Positions 31,886 to 41,553 are shown, counted from the stretch's first letter. The stretch: DNA of 64,000 bases from Oncomelania hupensis (GCA_036898135.1 CM072519.1:68079340-68143339); one strand, 5' to 3'. Notes: generated by a model not told the origin, from the letters alone. Numbers and translations are program-made.

Positions 31886-34800
31886 TTCCTTGACTGATGG
31901 TGTGTCCCAGAAATTCTAGTTCTGTGAATCCAATCTCACATTTGGTGGGTCTTGCCGTCAATCCCGTGTCTCTGAGGCGGGCGAGTAGTTGTTGTAGGAG
32001 CGTGACATGTTCCTCCCACGTAGGTGTTGCGATGAGGATGTCGTCCATAAACGAATGTAGGTGCTCGCTGCTCAGGGGTGCCAGGAGTTTTCGCATCATG
32101 GCGCTGAAGATGCTGGGTGCGTTGTGGAGTCCGAATGGAAGCACGTTGAACTCGAAGTGTCCTTCCATAGTGCTAAACGCTAGGTACTTTCGGACTTGTG
32201 GTTGTACTGGTATCTGGTAGTATCCTTTGCTGAGGTCGATGCGTGAGAAGTACTTCGCTCGCTGTAGCTTGGCAAATAGGTCGGTCTGGTCCGGGAGTGG
32301 CTCCGGCTGGAACTGCGTTACCGCATTCAGGAGTCTGAAGTCGATGCACAGTCGATGCTCTCCGTTGGGTTTTCGCAACAATACCGTGCCTGCGCTGTAG
32401 GGTGAAGTAGACTCTGAGATGATTCCGGCTGCCAGTAAGGTGTCTATCTCTTCCTTGATGGCTCGCTGCTGAGACAGGGGCATCGGGTAGAGCCTCTGGC
32501 GGACGGGTGTTGGGTCGGTCACCGTTAAGGTTACTTCGACGAGGTCTGTCCTCCCTGGTCGGTCTGTGAGCACAGTCTGATGTTGTCGAATGACCTGTAG
32601 TACTTGCTGTCGTTGTTTAGCGGCTAGGTCTCCGTTGAGTATCACGTCTTTGTAGGTTTCTTTGGAGTGCAGGGGATACTCTACTGCATTGGTCTCCATG
32701 CTTTCTCCTTCTTCCGCGATGGCGATAGCTAGCAAGTTGTGAGTGCTGGGGGTCGCTGGTCTGTCCGTATACTTCTTGAGGAGATTAATGTGGTGGTATC
32801 GGGCTCTCCCGTTCACCTCTACTTGGTAGACTGTCTTGGATTTCTTGGCAGTCACCCGGTACGGTCCTCTCCAAGCGATGTCCAGCTTGTTGGTTCCACT
32901 TGGAAGTAAGAGTAGCACTTGATCGCCGACTTGCAGTTCTCTGTCCTTCGCGTGGCGGTTGTAGTACTTCGCCTGACGGGCTCTTGCCTTCTTCAGTGCT
33001 TCACCAGCTTTCTTCCACGTTGCTTTGAGGGTTTCCTGCAGGTCTGCGACGTACTTGGTGGCACCTCTTGGTGTGTCGTCTATCTTGGCTTCCGTCCAAC
33101 TTCTGCGTAGGGCTTCTAGTGGTCCTGCTAGAGGTCTGCCGAATAGCAATGTTGACGGGGTGTAGCTTGTGGCTGCATGGGGCGTTTCTCTATATGCGAA
33201 CAGTGCCGCATTCACGTAGGTGTCCCACGCTTCTGGATTGTCGTCGGCGACTTTCCTGAGTATGGTGAGAAGGGTTCCGTTCAGTCTTTCTACTTGTCCG
33301 TTGCTGGCTGGGTGGTATGGTGGTGTGCGAATGTGATGAACTTGTATCAACTCGAACACGTCTTGCATCAGGCGGCCGGTGAACTGAGATCCGTTGTCCG
33401 TTCTAATGCTGTCCGGGAATCCGACTCTGGTAACGATGGCGATGAGTGCATCTGCAATCTTCTTGGTGTCAATCGCTGGCAACGGGACTGCTTCGCACCA
33501 CATCGTACATGCGTCGACGAGTGTGAGTAGAAATCTGTTCCTCTTCTTGGTCATGGGCAGTGGTCCTACTATGTCTACTGAGACTTGCTGGAATGGCACG
33601 CCGACTACTACCGATGGTCCTAAGGTAACTGGTACGGTGTGATGTCGCGGGGAATATCGTTGACATTGGTGGCAAGATTTCACGTAGCGCTTGACATCCT
33701 CCGTGATTCCTGGCCAATAGTAGTGTGCGCTGATTCTCTGCACTGTGGCTCCAATTCCCATGTGTCCGCTGAGTGGCATGCTGTGGCCTAATTCTAGTAC
33801 TTGGGCTCGAAGGGTGGCTGGTAGTACTAGTTGGGTGTGATCTCCATCTCCTTGTCGATGTAGAACTCCCTCTTCCATGTAGAAGTCTCCCTTGTGCGGG
33901 GGTGTGTGCGCCTTGGGTAGCTTCTGGAAGCACTTCGCTATCGAGGTGTCTTCTTTCTGTGCTGTTTTGATCTCTTCGAGTCCTGGATTCGGAGCGAACT
34001 CGGGCTGGGGTGGTTGGGTTTTAGCTTGGGCCCTGGTTTGCACTGCAGCTATCTCTACAGTTTTAGGGGGCGTGCCTAAGAACACATACCTACAACCTAG
34101 CACTAGATCATACAGGGGTTTCTGTAAAACAGCTGCTTGGATTCTTCCTGTGACGTACCTACTCTCTACTTCGATCCAAGCTATTGGGCAAGTAGTCGTC
34201 GGTTTCGTCAAGTCTGCTCCTTGTAAGTCGACTGTCTTGTCTGTCAAGTCCGCGCGCGATACAAGAGATTCGCTAACTATCGCGTCGTATGATAGACCTG
34301 TGTCATACAGACAGTTCGCTTCTTTTCCGTTGACCTTGACTGTGTCTGTCACCGATGGGTGATCTCCGATCGTGTGTGGCTTGTTACCGCTACTTTGAGT
34401 TAGAACTCTGTGCGCTGGCCGGCTTTCGCGCTCTTCCCTACGTTGTGCGGCCAACTTGAAACATTCTGCGGTGGAGTGATTGTTTCTGTTGCAGAACGAA
34501 CAATACCGTCTCTGTTCTGCGGGACCTCTTTTCCCGAATTCCGCGTTGGGTCCTTTATTTTGCCCAGGTCTGGGGTTATTCGGCTTATTCGCGGTGCGCT
34601 CTTCCCGGTTAGGGCTTCGTTTCTGTGCCTCTTTCCCGTTAGGCTTTAGGTCTCGCCTGAAGCTCTTGGCTTCTCCGTGTGCGGCCACGTACCTATCTGC
34701 GACCTTGACCAGATCTTCTAGTCTTTCCGCGCCCTGCTCTACTGAGAATGTTCTCAGCTCGGGGGTCATGGTTTCCCGTAGCTGTTCCCATACTAACAGT

Positions 34801-35678
34801 TCTGTCAGTCCATCATACGTCTTAGCCGTGGCTGACTGGCTAATCCACTTATCCAGCATTGTGGACAACCGATCCGCGAACTGCGCATAGCTCTCTCCTT
34901 TCACTCTCCGATTGGTGCGGAATTTTTGCCGATAGCATTCTCCTGTTAGTTCGAATCCCGTTAGGAGTGCCTCTTTTACTTTGTGATAGTCCGTCACTCG
35001 GTCAGTCGGTAGCTTACTGTAGATGTCATAAGCCTTTCCTCTAAGCCCTTGACTAAGCTTAAAAGACCAATGAGTGGGATCTAGTTTGTACTCTGTTGCT
35101 AGACGCTCAAACCTAGTCAGATAGAGATCTAGACCTTCTTCTCTCTCATTGAATGTTCCCAGTGGAAATGACATTCCTTGTACAGGGTTGGATGCTACCT
35201 CTAGCTGATCTGAGTGGGAAGGGGTTGAGGAAGAACTTGAAGCTCCTGATCCCAATCTTCTTAGCTCTAACTCATGCTGTCTGTCTTTTTCCTTTTCTGC
35301 CCTCTCATACTCCCATCTCCTACTTTCTGCATCTCTCTCTGCTGCTAACGCTGCCTTCTTCTGTTCTCTTTCTGCCTCTAGCTCTAATTTCCTCTGCTCT
35401 CTTGCTGCTTCTAACTCTGCTTTCTTTTGCTCTGCCTCTAATGCGAGTTTCTTCTGCTCTGCTTCTAATGCGAGTTTCTTCTGCTCCGCTTCTAGTTCTA
35501 ATTTCCTTTGCTCTGCTTCTAATTTCTTCGCCTCTCTCTCTGCTGCTCTCTCTGCCTTAGCCTCCTGTTTCTCTACCTCTGCATTGATATACGCAATTAG
35601 GTCTCCCCCTGCTAAGTGTAAAGCTTCTCCCAATTCCTTGAAACGCAATCTCAAGGCCACTGGGTCCGACATTGCCAA
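31872..35678 (-). CDS. Gag-protease-integrase-RT polyprotein (1268 codons)
   Basis: An acidic/basic coiled coil of repeated LEAEQKKLA-type units covers about residues 30-145. A retrotransposon Gag domain follows (LDLYLTRFERLA through YAQFADRLSTMLDKW). Next are a CCHC knuckle (CSFCNRNNHSTAEC), a protease with YDTGLSYDAI, an H2C2 zinc finger (HMGIGATVQ...CHQC) and an integrase core (VDIVGPLP, RTDNGSQFTG, NGQVERLNGT giving D, D, E). RT then carries IDLSKGYYQIP, LPFGLHNAPSIF and SFMDDILIA. Gag and Pol are in one frame without a programmed shift. The frame ends at LGHTISQGSLRR because of an indel before RNase H. The start Met at 35678 lies about 360 bases inside the 5' LTR. Confidence 0.93.
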   Translation of the reverse strand: MAMSDPVALRLRFKELGEALHLAGGDLIAYINAEVEKQEAKAERAAEREAKKLEAEQRKLELEAEQKKLALEAEQKKLALEAEQKKAELEAAREQRKLELEAEREQKKAALAAERDAESRRWEYERAEKEKDRQHELELRRLGSGASSSSSTPSHSDQLEVASNPVQGMSFPLGTFNEREEGLDLYLTRFERLATEYKLDPTHWSFKLSQGLRGKAYDIYSKLPTDRVTDYHKVKEALLTGFELTGECYRQKFRTNRRVKGESYAQFADRLSTMLDKWISQSATAKTYDGLTELLVWEQLRETMTPELRTFSVEQGAERLEDLVKVADRYVAAHGEAKSFRRDLKPNGKEAQKRSPNREERTANKPNNPRPGQNKGPNAEFGKRGPAEQRRYCSFCNRNNHSTAECFKLAAQRREERESRPAHRVLTQSSGNKPHTIGDHPSVTDTVKVNGKEANCLYDTGLSYDAIVSESLVSRADLTDKTVDLQGADLTKPTTTCPIAWIEVESRYVTGRIQAAVLQKPLYDLVLGCRYVFLGTPPKTVEIAAVQTRAQAKTQPPQPEFAPNPGLEEIKTAQKEDTSIAKCFQKLPKAHTPPHKGDFYMEEGVLHRQGDGDHTQLVLPATLRAQVLELGHSMPLSGHMGIGATVQRISAHYYWPGITEDVKRYVKSCHQCQRYSPRHHTVPVTLGPSVVVGVPFQQVSVDIVGPLPMTKKRNRFLLTLVDACTMWCEAVPLPAIDTKKIADALIAIVTRVGFPDSIRTDNGSQFTGRLMQDVFELIQVHHIRTPPYHPASNGQVERLNGTLLTILRKVADDNPEAWDTYVNAALFAYRETPHAATSYTPSTLLFGRPLAGPLEALRRSWTEAKIDDTPRGATKYVADLQETLKATWKKAGEALKKARARQAKYYNRHAKDRELQVGDQVLLLLPSGTNKLDIAWRGPYRVTAKKSKTVYQVEVNGRARYHHINLLKKYTDRPATPSTHNLLAIAIAEEGESMETNAVEYPLHSKETYKDVILNGDLAAKQRQQVLQVIRQHQTVLTDRPGRTDLVEVTLTVTDPTPVRQRLYPMPLSQQRAIKEEIDTLLAAGIISESTSPYSAGTVLLRKPNGEHRLCIDFRLLNAVTQFQPEPLPDQTDLFAKLQRAKYFSRIDLSKGYYQIPVQPQVRKYLAFSTMEGHFEFNVLPFGLHNAPSIFSAMMRKLLAPLSSEHLHSFMDDILIATPTWEEHVTLLQQLLARLRDTGLTARPTKCEIGFTELEFLGHTISQGSLRR

Positions 35679-36014
35679 ACGTGTCTATGAACACCCTCTG
35701 AATCAAGTGGAATACCAAAACACTAGCAATATTGCAAGTCAATAAAAACAATGCAAAGACCATACAATTCGGAATCAATAATAGAATAAAACAAGAGTCA
35801 AATGGCATACAACAGTTATTTAAGCAAAACCTGCAAAAGAACAATGCAACATACAGGCACAAAAATATTTGAAGCAAAAAAGTTTTTAACTAAAGAATAG
35901 TGCACCCAACTGATCAGTCCTTGTTACCACTATTCTAAGTTATTCTACTACTCCTACTGTTATCTAATTTTATTGTACTTAGGTCCGGTTATACCCAATT
36001 CCTATTATACACAG

Positions 36015-36033
36015 ATCCTGGCAGGCTCGCCAA
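36015..36033 (-). promoter_or_regulatory. Candidate primer binding site
   Basis: The minus strand directly inside the 5' LTR reads TGGCGAGCCTGCCAGGATC after a 6 to 7-base spacer. It begins TGG, as expected for pairing to a tRNA 3' CCA end. The priming tRNA was not identified. Confidence 0.55.
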
Positions 36034-36039
36034 TTAAAG

Positions 36040-37559
36040 TGTCACGTGGGGTTTATGGGCTCTGCACAATGGAATTATGGACCCTCCCGTTTATTCGGTG
36101 GGAACTGCTAGTAAGTCACCCTATGAATTACTTTAATAAATTTATTTGTTTAGCTCGTTCTGTGTTAAGGTTGGGGTACAGAAATAGATAGAAAAATGGT
36201 AAAAGATACTGTCACACTAGCTTTCACACGGCTATGAATCATATGTAGTCCAGCCACTTGATAACAGTTAAAATCACACATTTATTTCTTCTACTCTATA
36301 CAAGATTCTCTAAGTACTAATCTAACTTAAAAAGTCTCTTTCAATGCTAATAGTTCGATCGCTGATATTCTAGGCAGCTGTTTTTCTTCCTCGGGCACTT
36401 GCTATTATATCTCATGTAGATTTGGACTACTGTGGTCCGTTTTACAGTTTCTGAAGAGTTGGACTACTGTGGTCCTGCTATGATCAGTTTAAGTGCACCT
36501 TGGCGTGTTCACTTAACTGCTAGATGGTGCGTGCGAAGTCCTTCTGTGAGGTAGCTTCTGGTCCACCTTTGTCGTTGTGTAGTTGGGTTCCCTTGCCACG
36601 CTGTGGGGTCTAACAGGGTGTTTTTTCCGGGTAGCTCTTTCCGTCTTGTGCGGTAGAGGATACTCCGCCAACTTGTTTCTGTGGAGTGGGGTTCACAGGA
36701 TAGCTCGGGATAGCTCGCCTGCTCGTCTGTAATATAAGAGACGAAATTCTGCACAACCCTGAATAATCGGTTTGTGCAGAGCGTCTCACTGAAAGCCAAA
36801 GTAGCCCTCAGTGATAGCTCCACATCTCTATACATAAGCGACGAACATTCTGCTACTTCCGGGTTCCACTGGAATCTCAACTCTAAATTCCTATACATAC
36901 ATAAATATCAATCGTGGCTAACTATACACATACAGAATTAATAATATTATAAACATTCAGTGGTACAGCCACTGGCCTGCAAACATACATATAAGTTAAA
37001 CAACAGTGGTTCCGTACGGCATGCAACATGGCGGCGCAACCGGTCGTGTTTCGCCTCGTGGTCGGCTCTTTCACGTGGTACGGCAAATTCGGATTAATAA
37101 TTCACATTTATGCATAGCAAATTCTTCAAACATAATTTCCACAATAATATAAATATATCACGATGAAACAGAAGGGTGTTCATTTACCTGTTTGACAAGT
37201 TCAGGCCCGTGGTGGCTTGATAGAATTCTAAGATTCTAAGTCCTGCTTCCTGGTCTAAGTGTGGAGAGATTTCTCTGCCAGCTTTCTAGCTGTTAACACT
37301 TCGGTGTATTCCTCCCAACTGACCAAAGCTGTGTTAGGCTCGGACCCAGTCAAACTGGCTCGAACCGCTTTGCCTAAGCTCTCATTGGGTAAGATATTTA
37401 CGACTCTCGCACACAGTGCTGATTCACTGGGCTGTGAGGGTCTGGCTCGCAGTGTGTACTTTTATTGCTGCTGTGTTATATACTGACTCTCTACTGTTAC
37501 AAAGACTGCACAAGGCTGAATAGTCAATGAGCAGAGTTAAAACTAGCCAGTTCATGACA
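36040..37559 (-). repeat. 5' LTR (right copy in window orientation)
   Basis: It has the same 1520-base length as the left copy. Visible differences are single substitutions, for example GATATTCTAGG versus GATAGTCTAGG and CGCCTCGTGG versus CGCATCGTGG. A 129-codon frame inside each LTR is disrupted in the solo LTRs and is probably not a gene. Confidence 0.95.
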
Positions 37560-37596
37560 CTGATTATTGCAAAAAATCTATTTCACCCCAAGCGGC

Positions 37597-37990
37597 CCCC
37601 CAGGGCGCTATGCACAAAGGTGTGGCGGCCACGTGCTGCGGGAATAACACAGCGTGATCGAGTTTGAAAATGGTGAAGTACTGTGCTGCGTTTGGATGCT
37701 CTAACTCCGACGTAAAACCTTTCTGCAAAGAAAAGAACATTTCCTTTCATTTCCACTTCGAGCGCAAATGATGAAGCACTGCATGTCGTCAACTCTAAAC
37801 TGAATGTCAGTGACAAATCGCTCTGTAATCATTATTGCACCAGTGTGCTATGTTCAAAACATCACAATATCCCAAAATGTCGGTAAATTAAAAATTTTTA
37901 AGCAGCATTGAAGTACACGCGAGCGAGCTAAAAGAAGCCATAACCGCGTTGTTATTCCCGCGCCACGTGTCCATGCCGCCGACTTGTGCA
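37597..37990 (+). mobile_element. Small inverted-repeat element with a THAP-like start
   Basis: Imperfect inverted arms of about 50 bases, with GGGC(G/T)CTATGCACAA, CCACGTG and CGGGAATAACA, lie at 37604-37655 and 37937-37988. Between them an ATG at 37670 opens 33 codons with KYCAAFGCSNSD and ISFHFHF, which match the first half of a THAP zinc finger, before a TGA at 37769-37771. It is either part of the foldback interior or a separate small insertion. No target duplication was found. Confidence 0.5.
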
Positions 37991-38064
37991 TAGAGCCCAA
38001 TATGAGTTCCTTCCGTTAATAAAATGGATAGCATAATAGCATTAGGAACGTACGTCAGCCATTC

Positions 38065-39258
38065 ATGTAGAGTGATGTGGTGTGGTGATGGGATGTGGCA
38101 ATGTGTATCTCTCTGCAATACAGTCCCATGCCATACAAAATATTCTCTATACCTTGACAGTGCCCCAGTTTTTACTATTTAAAAAAAAGTTTTTATATTG
38201 AGTTCATTCTATAACATAGAATGAATTCTATGACATAGAATGAATTCTATGACATAGAATGAATTCTATAGCATAGAATGAATAGTATAACATAGAATGA
38301 ATAAGATGACATAGAATGATTTCTATGACATAGAATGAATTCTATAATATAGAATGAATTCTATGACATAGAATGAATTCTATGACATAGAATTTATTCT
38401 ATAGCATAGAATGAATTCTATAACATAGAATGAATTCTATAGCATAGAATGAATTCTATGACATAGAATTCATTCTGTGACATAGAATTCATTATATGCT
38501 ATAGAATAAATTCTATGTCATAGAATTCATTCTATGCTATAGAATTCATTCTATGTTATAGAATTCATTCTATGTCATAGAATTCATTCTATGTCATCTT
38601 ATTCATTCCATGTTATACTATTCATTCTATGCCTATAGAATTCATTCTATGTCATAGAATGAATTCTATGTCATAGAATTCATTCTATGCTATAAAATTC
38701 ATTCTATGCATATAGAATTCATTCTTTATTATAGAATTCATTCTATGTTATACAATTTATTCTATGCACATAGAATTCATTTTATGTCATATAATTTATT
38801 TTATGTTAAAGAATTCATTCTATGTTATAGAATGAATTCTATGCGTATAGAATTAATTCTATGTCATGCAATTTATTTTATTTTAAAGAATTCATTCTAT
38901 GTTATAGAATTCATTCTTTGTAATAGAATTCATTCTATGTTATAGAATATAATTCTATGCATACAAGTGCATTCTATAATATAGAATTGTATTACATACA
39001 TAGAATATTATTCTCTATTATAAAATGTTATTCTATACATAGAATTGTATTATGGACATAGAATTTTACACTATATTATAGAATGTTATTCTATACAAAG
39101 AATTTTATTCTATGACTTACAATATTGGTTTCTTTTTTATAAATGGAATTTCAACTAATGATTGCTTTTTGTGTGCATAGAATGCTTTCTATGTGCATAT
39201 AATTTATTCTATGTATAGAATGGTCACATAGAATAAATGGACACATGGCGCCCCATAG
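38065..39258 (-). repeat. Right TIR of the foldback element
   Basis: This is the inverted counterpart of 26935-28136. It contains the same CTATATACCTTGACAGTGCC-type block (38140-38170), the same palindrome array and the same terminal 20 bases, with scattered substitutions and different repeat counts. Confidence 0.9.
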
Positions 39259-39284
39259 GAAACAGTGCTGAAAACAGTCAGTCA

Positions 39285-39530
39285 AATACATTCAGCCCCT
39301 CAGGGTAGTTGGTGTAACGCCAGAATTTCTCCCTCCGTTTTCTAATGTCAGGATTGTCTATCTTGACTTGTTCAATGACTGTCACTCTCATGGCAGAGAG
39401 GGCGTGTCCAGGGACTTGAAGTGTTTTGCCATTAGTGTGTCCACGTCTTTGCGGATCGCGTGCGTGTGCCCGTAAAATCTTTTGCGGATAGTCTGTCCAG
39501 TCTCGCCTACATACAGCTTGCCGTGACGCT
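39285..39530 (-). pseudogene. Penelope-like GIY-YIG endonuclease fragment, frameshifted
   Basis: From about 39530 downwards the frame reads KLYVGETGQTIRKRFYGH with later KDVDTLMAKHF. After a one-base shift near 39415 it continues PGHALSAMRVTVIEQV and IRKRREKFWRYTNYPEGLN to a TGA. These are the landmarks of the C-terminal GIY-YIG nuclease of Penelope-like retroelements. The 5' part, including RT, is missing: it is cut off at a T-run and G-run. Confidence 0.85.
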
Positions 39531-39570
39531 TTTTTTTTTTTTTTTTTTTTGGGGGGGGGGGGGGGGGGGG
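39531..39570. repeat. T(20)-G(20) homopolymer junction
   Basis: About 20 T followed by 20 G. The G tract could form a quadruplex and is also a likely spot for sequencing error. Confidence 0.9.
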
Positions 39571-39905
39571 AATCTGGGCAATTCTAGAATTGGCCTGCGC
39601 AATTCTAGAATTAGCCTGCCCATTTTGGGAATTCCTTTTATAATACTACTAATTCCAAAAATGCCCAGATTCCAAAAAAGAGCGGAACATATATACTGAA
39701 GAATCCATGGTATGACATTCTCTTCTCCGAAGATGTACTTTTTATACTTTATTAGGGTGAAGCAAGAAGTGATGATTGATATGTTTGTTTTTACCATCCC
39801 CTCATCCTATTTTTTTGTGTCATTATTTTTTTCTGAGCGCACTGAGCATGTTACCATAACATGGAGAAAGTGTTCAACATCATATATCATCGATACGTTC
39901 TTAGT

Positions 39906-39910
39906 AACTA

Positions 39911-39973
<63 letters not shown>
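39906..39973. repeat. (ACT)n microsatellite
   Basis: About 22 ACT units. A short inverted counterpart, (AGT)n, lies at 40097-40120, just left of the Polinton. Confidence 0.95.
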
Positions 39974-40140
39974 GCCTACGCGCCTTTCCCCAAATCAATC
40001 AGGCTCAAAGCGCGGCGATCTGCACCAACATACACGCTCACCTGTCTCATCCACCCTCACACACACAACAAATACACATCCATCACTCAAACACGTAGTA
40101 GTAGTAGTAGTAGTAGTAGTGTAGGACAGGCATCGCTGCC

Positions 40141-40146
40141 TAAAGC
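40141..40146. repeat. Polinton target-site duplication TAAAGC (left)
   Basis: TAAAGC directly precedes the left TIR and recurs at 58451-58456 directly after the right TIR. A 6-bp duplication is the hallmark of Polinton integration. Confidence 0.93.
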
Positions 40147-40351
40147 GAGAGATAGTAAATATGAGCTTAGACCGCCATTGTTTTTCTGGCACCTTTTATT
40201 GCAATTTATGGCTGTTTTATGAGCTTTTAAAAGGTGTGCCAAAGCGCTCTGGGAATCCGGCATTTGCTAAATATAATATATATTCGTATATCTTGCGTCT
40301 TTGGTTAAAACAAAAAAAATTACAACCCTTCTACATTATGGTTGTATAACA

Positions 40352-40588
40352 TTACACATTAATATCTGCTGGAATGATCTTTTGTTTAACAAGATAGTCC
40401 CGAGTAAATAACGATAATGAAAAGATACCAACCAGTTTACCAGCATCTGAAAGATCCATTTTTCCCAATTCAATAGGTTTCATTTTTAAAAGAGATTTTG
40501 CAATCATAGCATAAGCTGTATTTAAGCCTACTAAGACAACACTATGGTATCCAAGATTTACAATTGTTTGTTCATATGGTACACTCAT
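40352..40588 (-). CDS. Polinton small protein, 78 aa (left copy)
   Basis: A small protein with a moderately hydrophobic stretch (VVLVGLNTAYAMIA) and a second one (LVGIFSLSLFTRDYLV) joined by a basic/polar segment. Two weak membrane helices are possible. The family is not recognised. The start codon follows TATATAAAAA directly, as in other genes of this element. An identical copy lies in the right TIR at 58011-58247, and the retention of two intact copies suggests a real gene. Confidence 0.75.
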   Translation of the reverse strand: MSVPYEQTIVNLGYHSVVLVGLNTAYAMIAKSLLKMKPIELGKMDLSDAGKLVGIFSLSLFTRDYLVKQKIIPADINV

Positions 40589-40624
40589 TTTTTATATATA
40601 ATAAAAAAAAAAAATAATAAATTA

Positions 40625-41071
40625 TTACTGCATTGAAAACACATCTAATGATGGCTTCAATGATGGAGATAATTCAATTTCTTTTTCTACAAGTGGTTTT
40701 GAGGGTTTCTGTTTCTTTTTTCCTTGGCGGTATTTATATATTATGTACCCACTTGCACCCACTACACCGGCTATACATAAATAATATATGTTATTTGAAG
40801 ATTGTACTGGTTGCATTGGTTGTATTGGTTCTTCTTTATTTGTTGTTAATGTTTGTTGCGTTATTGTTTCTTCTTTTGGTGATTCCTTTTTTGTTAATAT
40901 GTTTGCTTTTGTTTGTTTGTTCCATCTATGTAACTTGTTAAATTCTGCTAACTTCTTTCCAGCTGCAATTCTTCCCAGACTCTTTTGTTTAGTGACTGTC
41001 ACTGGGTTCTGTTGATTCTCTGAATTCTTCACCTCCGTCTCCTTCTCCATCTCCGGATTGGAAGAGTCCAT
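40625..41071 (-). CDS. Polinton single-pass membrane protein, 148 aa (left copy)
   Basis: A hydrophilic, Lys/Gln/Thr-rich N-terminal part of about 95 residues is followed by one transmembrane segment (YYLCIAGVVGASGYIIY) and a short Lys-rich tail (KYRQGKKKQKPSK). Its first about 28 codons overlap the end of the 175-codon gene in another frame. The function is unknown, and the layout resembles small virion membrane proteins. The copy at 57528-57974 differs by one Met/Ile exchange. Confidence 0.75.
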   Translation of the reverse strand: MDSSNPEMEKETEVKNSENQQNPVTVTKQKSLGRIAAGKKLAEFNKLHRWNKQTKANILTKKESPKEETITQQTLTTNKEEPIQPMQPVQSSNNIYYLCIAGVVGASGYIIYKYRQGKKKQKPSKPLVEKEIELSPSLKPSLDVFSMQ

Positions 41072-41516
41072 TTTTAATAGCAGAGAAATTTATGTGTTGA
41101 AAAGTAATTAGCCCGGCTGAAAATGGGGTCAACAAGCTTCCAAACTTATAATACAAATTTCTTGATACCTCACTAATCCCATTAACAATAACTGGATCTT
41201 TAATCAAATCATCAAATAAATCATTCTCACAATCTAAAGTAACAAAGGTCGACACAGCTTTGGTATATAACTTCACAATCGAACGCCCTAAACTTTTAAC
41301 CATTAAAGCGCCGAGAACTTTATCATATTTATTATGTAATATAATGATCTCTTCTGGCCTCAGTCTTTGTACTTGTTCAGGTGTTAAGTCAACACCGAGA
41401 TAATACTTTGACTTTCCAGAAGCTACTAATGCAACCAGCCTGTCTCTTTTCTCATTGTCAACACCTGTAACTGTAACATTAATAGCTTCTTGCATTAACA
41501 AGTCATCACAATTCAT
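40989..41516 (-). CDS. Polinton conserved protein of unknown function, 175 aa (left copy)
   Basis: A mixed alpha/beta-looking soluble protein beginning MNCDDLLMQEAINVTV, with a central LTPEQVQRLRPEEIIIL helix-rich part and an acidic Gly/Glu tail (SGDGEGDGGEEF). No known motif is seen, and in particular no His-Asp/Glu-Cys protease signature. The tail overlaps the next gene's start by 83 bases. The right-TIR copy (57083-57610) has the same product. Confidence 0.72.
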   Translation of the reverse strand: MNCDDLLMQEAINVTVTGVDNEKRDRLVALVASGKSKYYLGVDLTPEQVQRLRPEEIIILHNKYDKVLGALMVKSLGRSIVKLYTKAVSTFVTLDCENDLFDDLIKDPVIVNGISEVSRNLYYKFGSLLTPFSAGLITFQHINFSAIKNGLFQSGDGEGDGGEEFRESTEPSDSH

Positions 41517-41553
41517 TTTAAATACAAATAAAATAAAAAAACTAAATTAAAAA

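Larger units (their letters stand above)
29516..37559 (-). mobile_element. Full-length LTR retrotransposon, Ty3-type with integrase before RT (Gmr1-like order)
   Basis: Two LTRs of 1520 bases each enclose a gag-pol region on the minus strand, all flanked by CTGAT. Domain order along the protein is Gag, zinc knuckle, aspartic protease, integrase, reverse transcriptase, RNase H. The RT and RH sequences are Ty3/gypsy-type (FMDDILIA box, YLSR end), but the order is that of Ty1/copia. This combination is known from the Gmr1-like group. The LTRs differ at only about five positions, so insertion was recent. A frameshift between RT and RH now interrupts the polyprotein. Confidence 0.93.
26935..39258. 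mobile_element. Foldback-type element with about 1.2-kb palindromic TIRs, split by an LTR element
   Basis: The left end CTATGGGGCGCCATGTGTCC (26935) is matched by the inverted right end GGACACATGGCGCCCCATAG ending at 39258. GAAA flanks both ends (26931-26934 and 39259-39262). Inverted similarity extends inward about 1.2 kb on each side and covers AT-rich palindrome arrays plus a block with GTAAAAACTGGGGCACTGTCAAGG and CCACATCCCATCACCACACC. Excluding the 8.05 kb nested LTR insertion with its duplicated site, the element is about 4.3 kb. No transposase is recognised. A short THAP-like start at 37670 is the only protein hint. Confidence 0.88.

Noticed and set aside
33068..34362. Plus-strand frames over the LTR element
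   Set aside because: Shadows of the minus-strand Gag-Pol frame with no independent domain.
40633..41015. Hydrophobic plus-strand frames opposite the 148-aa gene (also mirrored at 57584-57966)
   Set aside because: Antisense shadows of a Lys-rich coding sequence, which reads as Leu/Val/Phe-rich on the other strand.
40989..41516. 175-aa protein as the missing Polinton cysteine protease
   Set aside because: No His, Asp/Glu, Gln, Cys arrangement of an adenovirus-type protease is visible.
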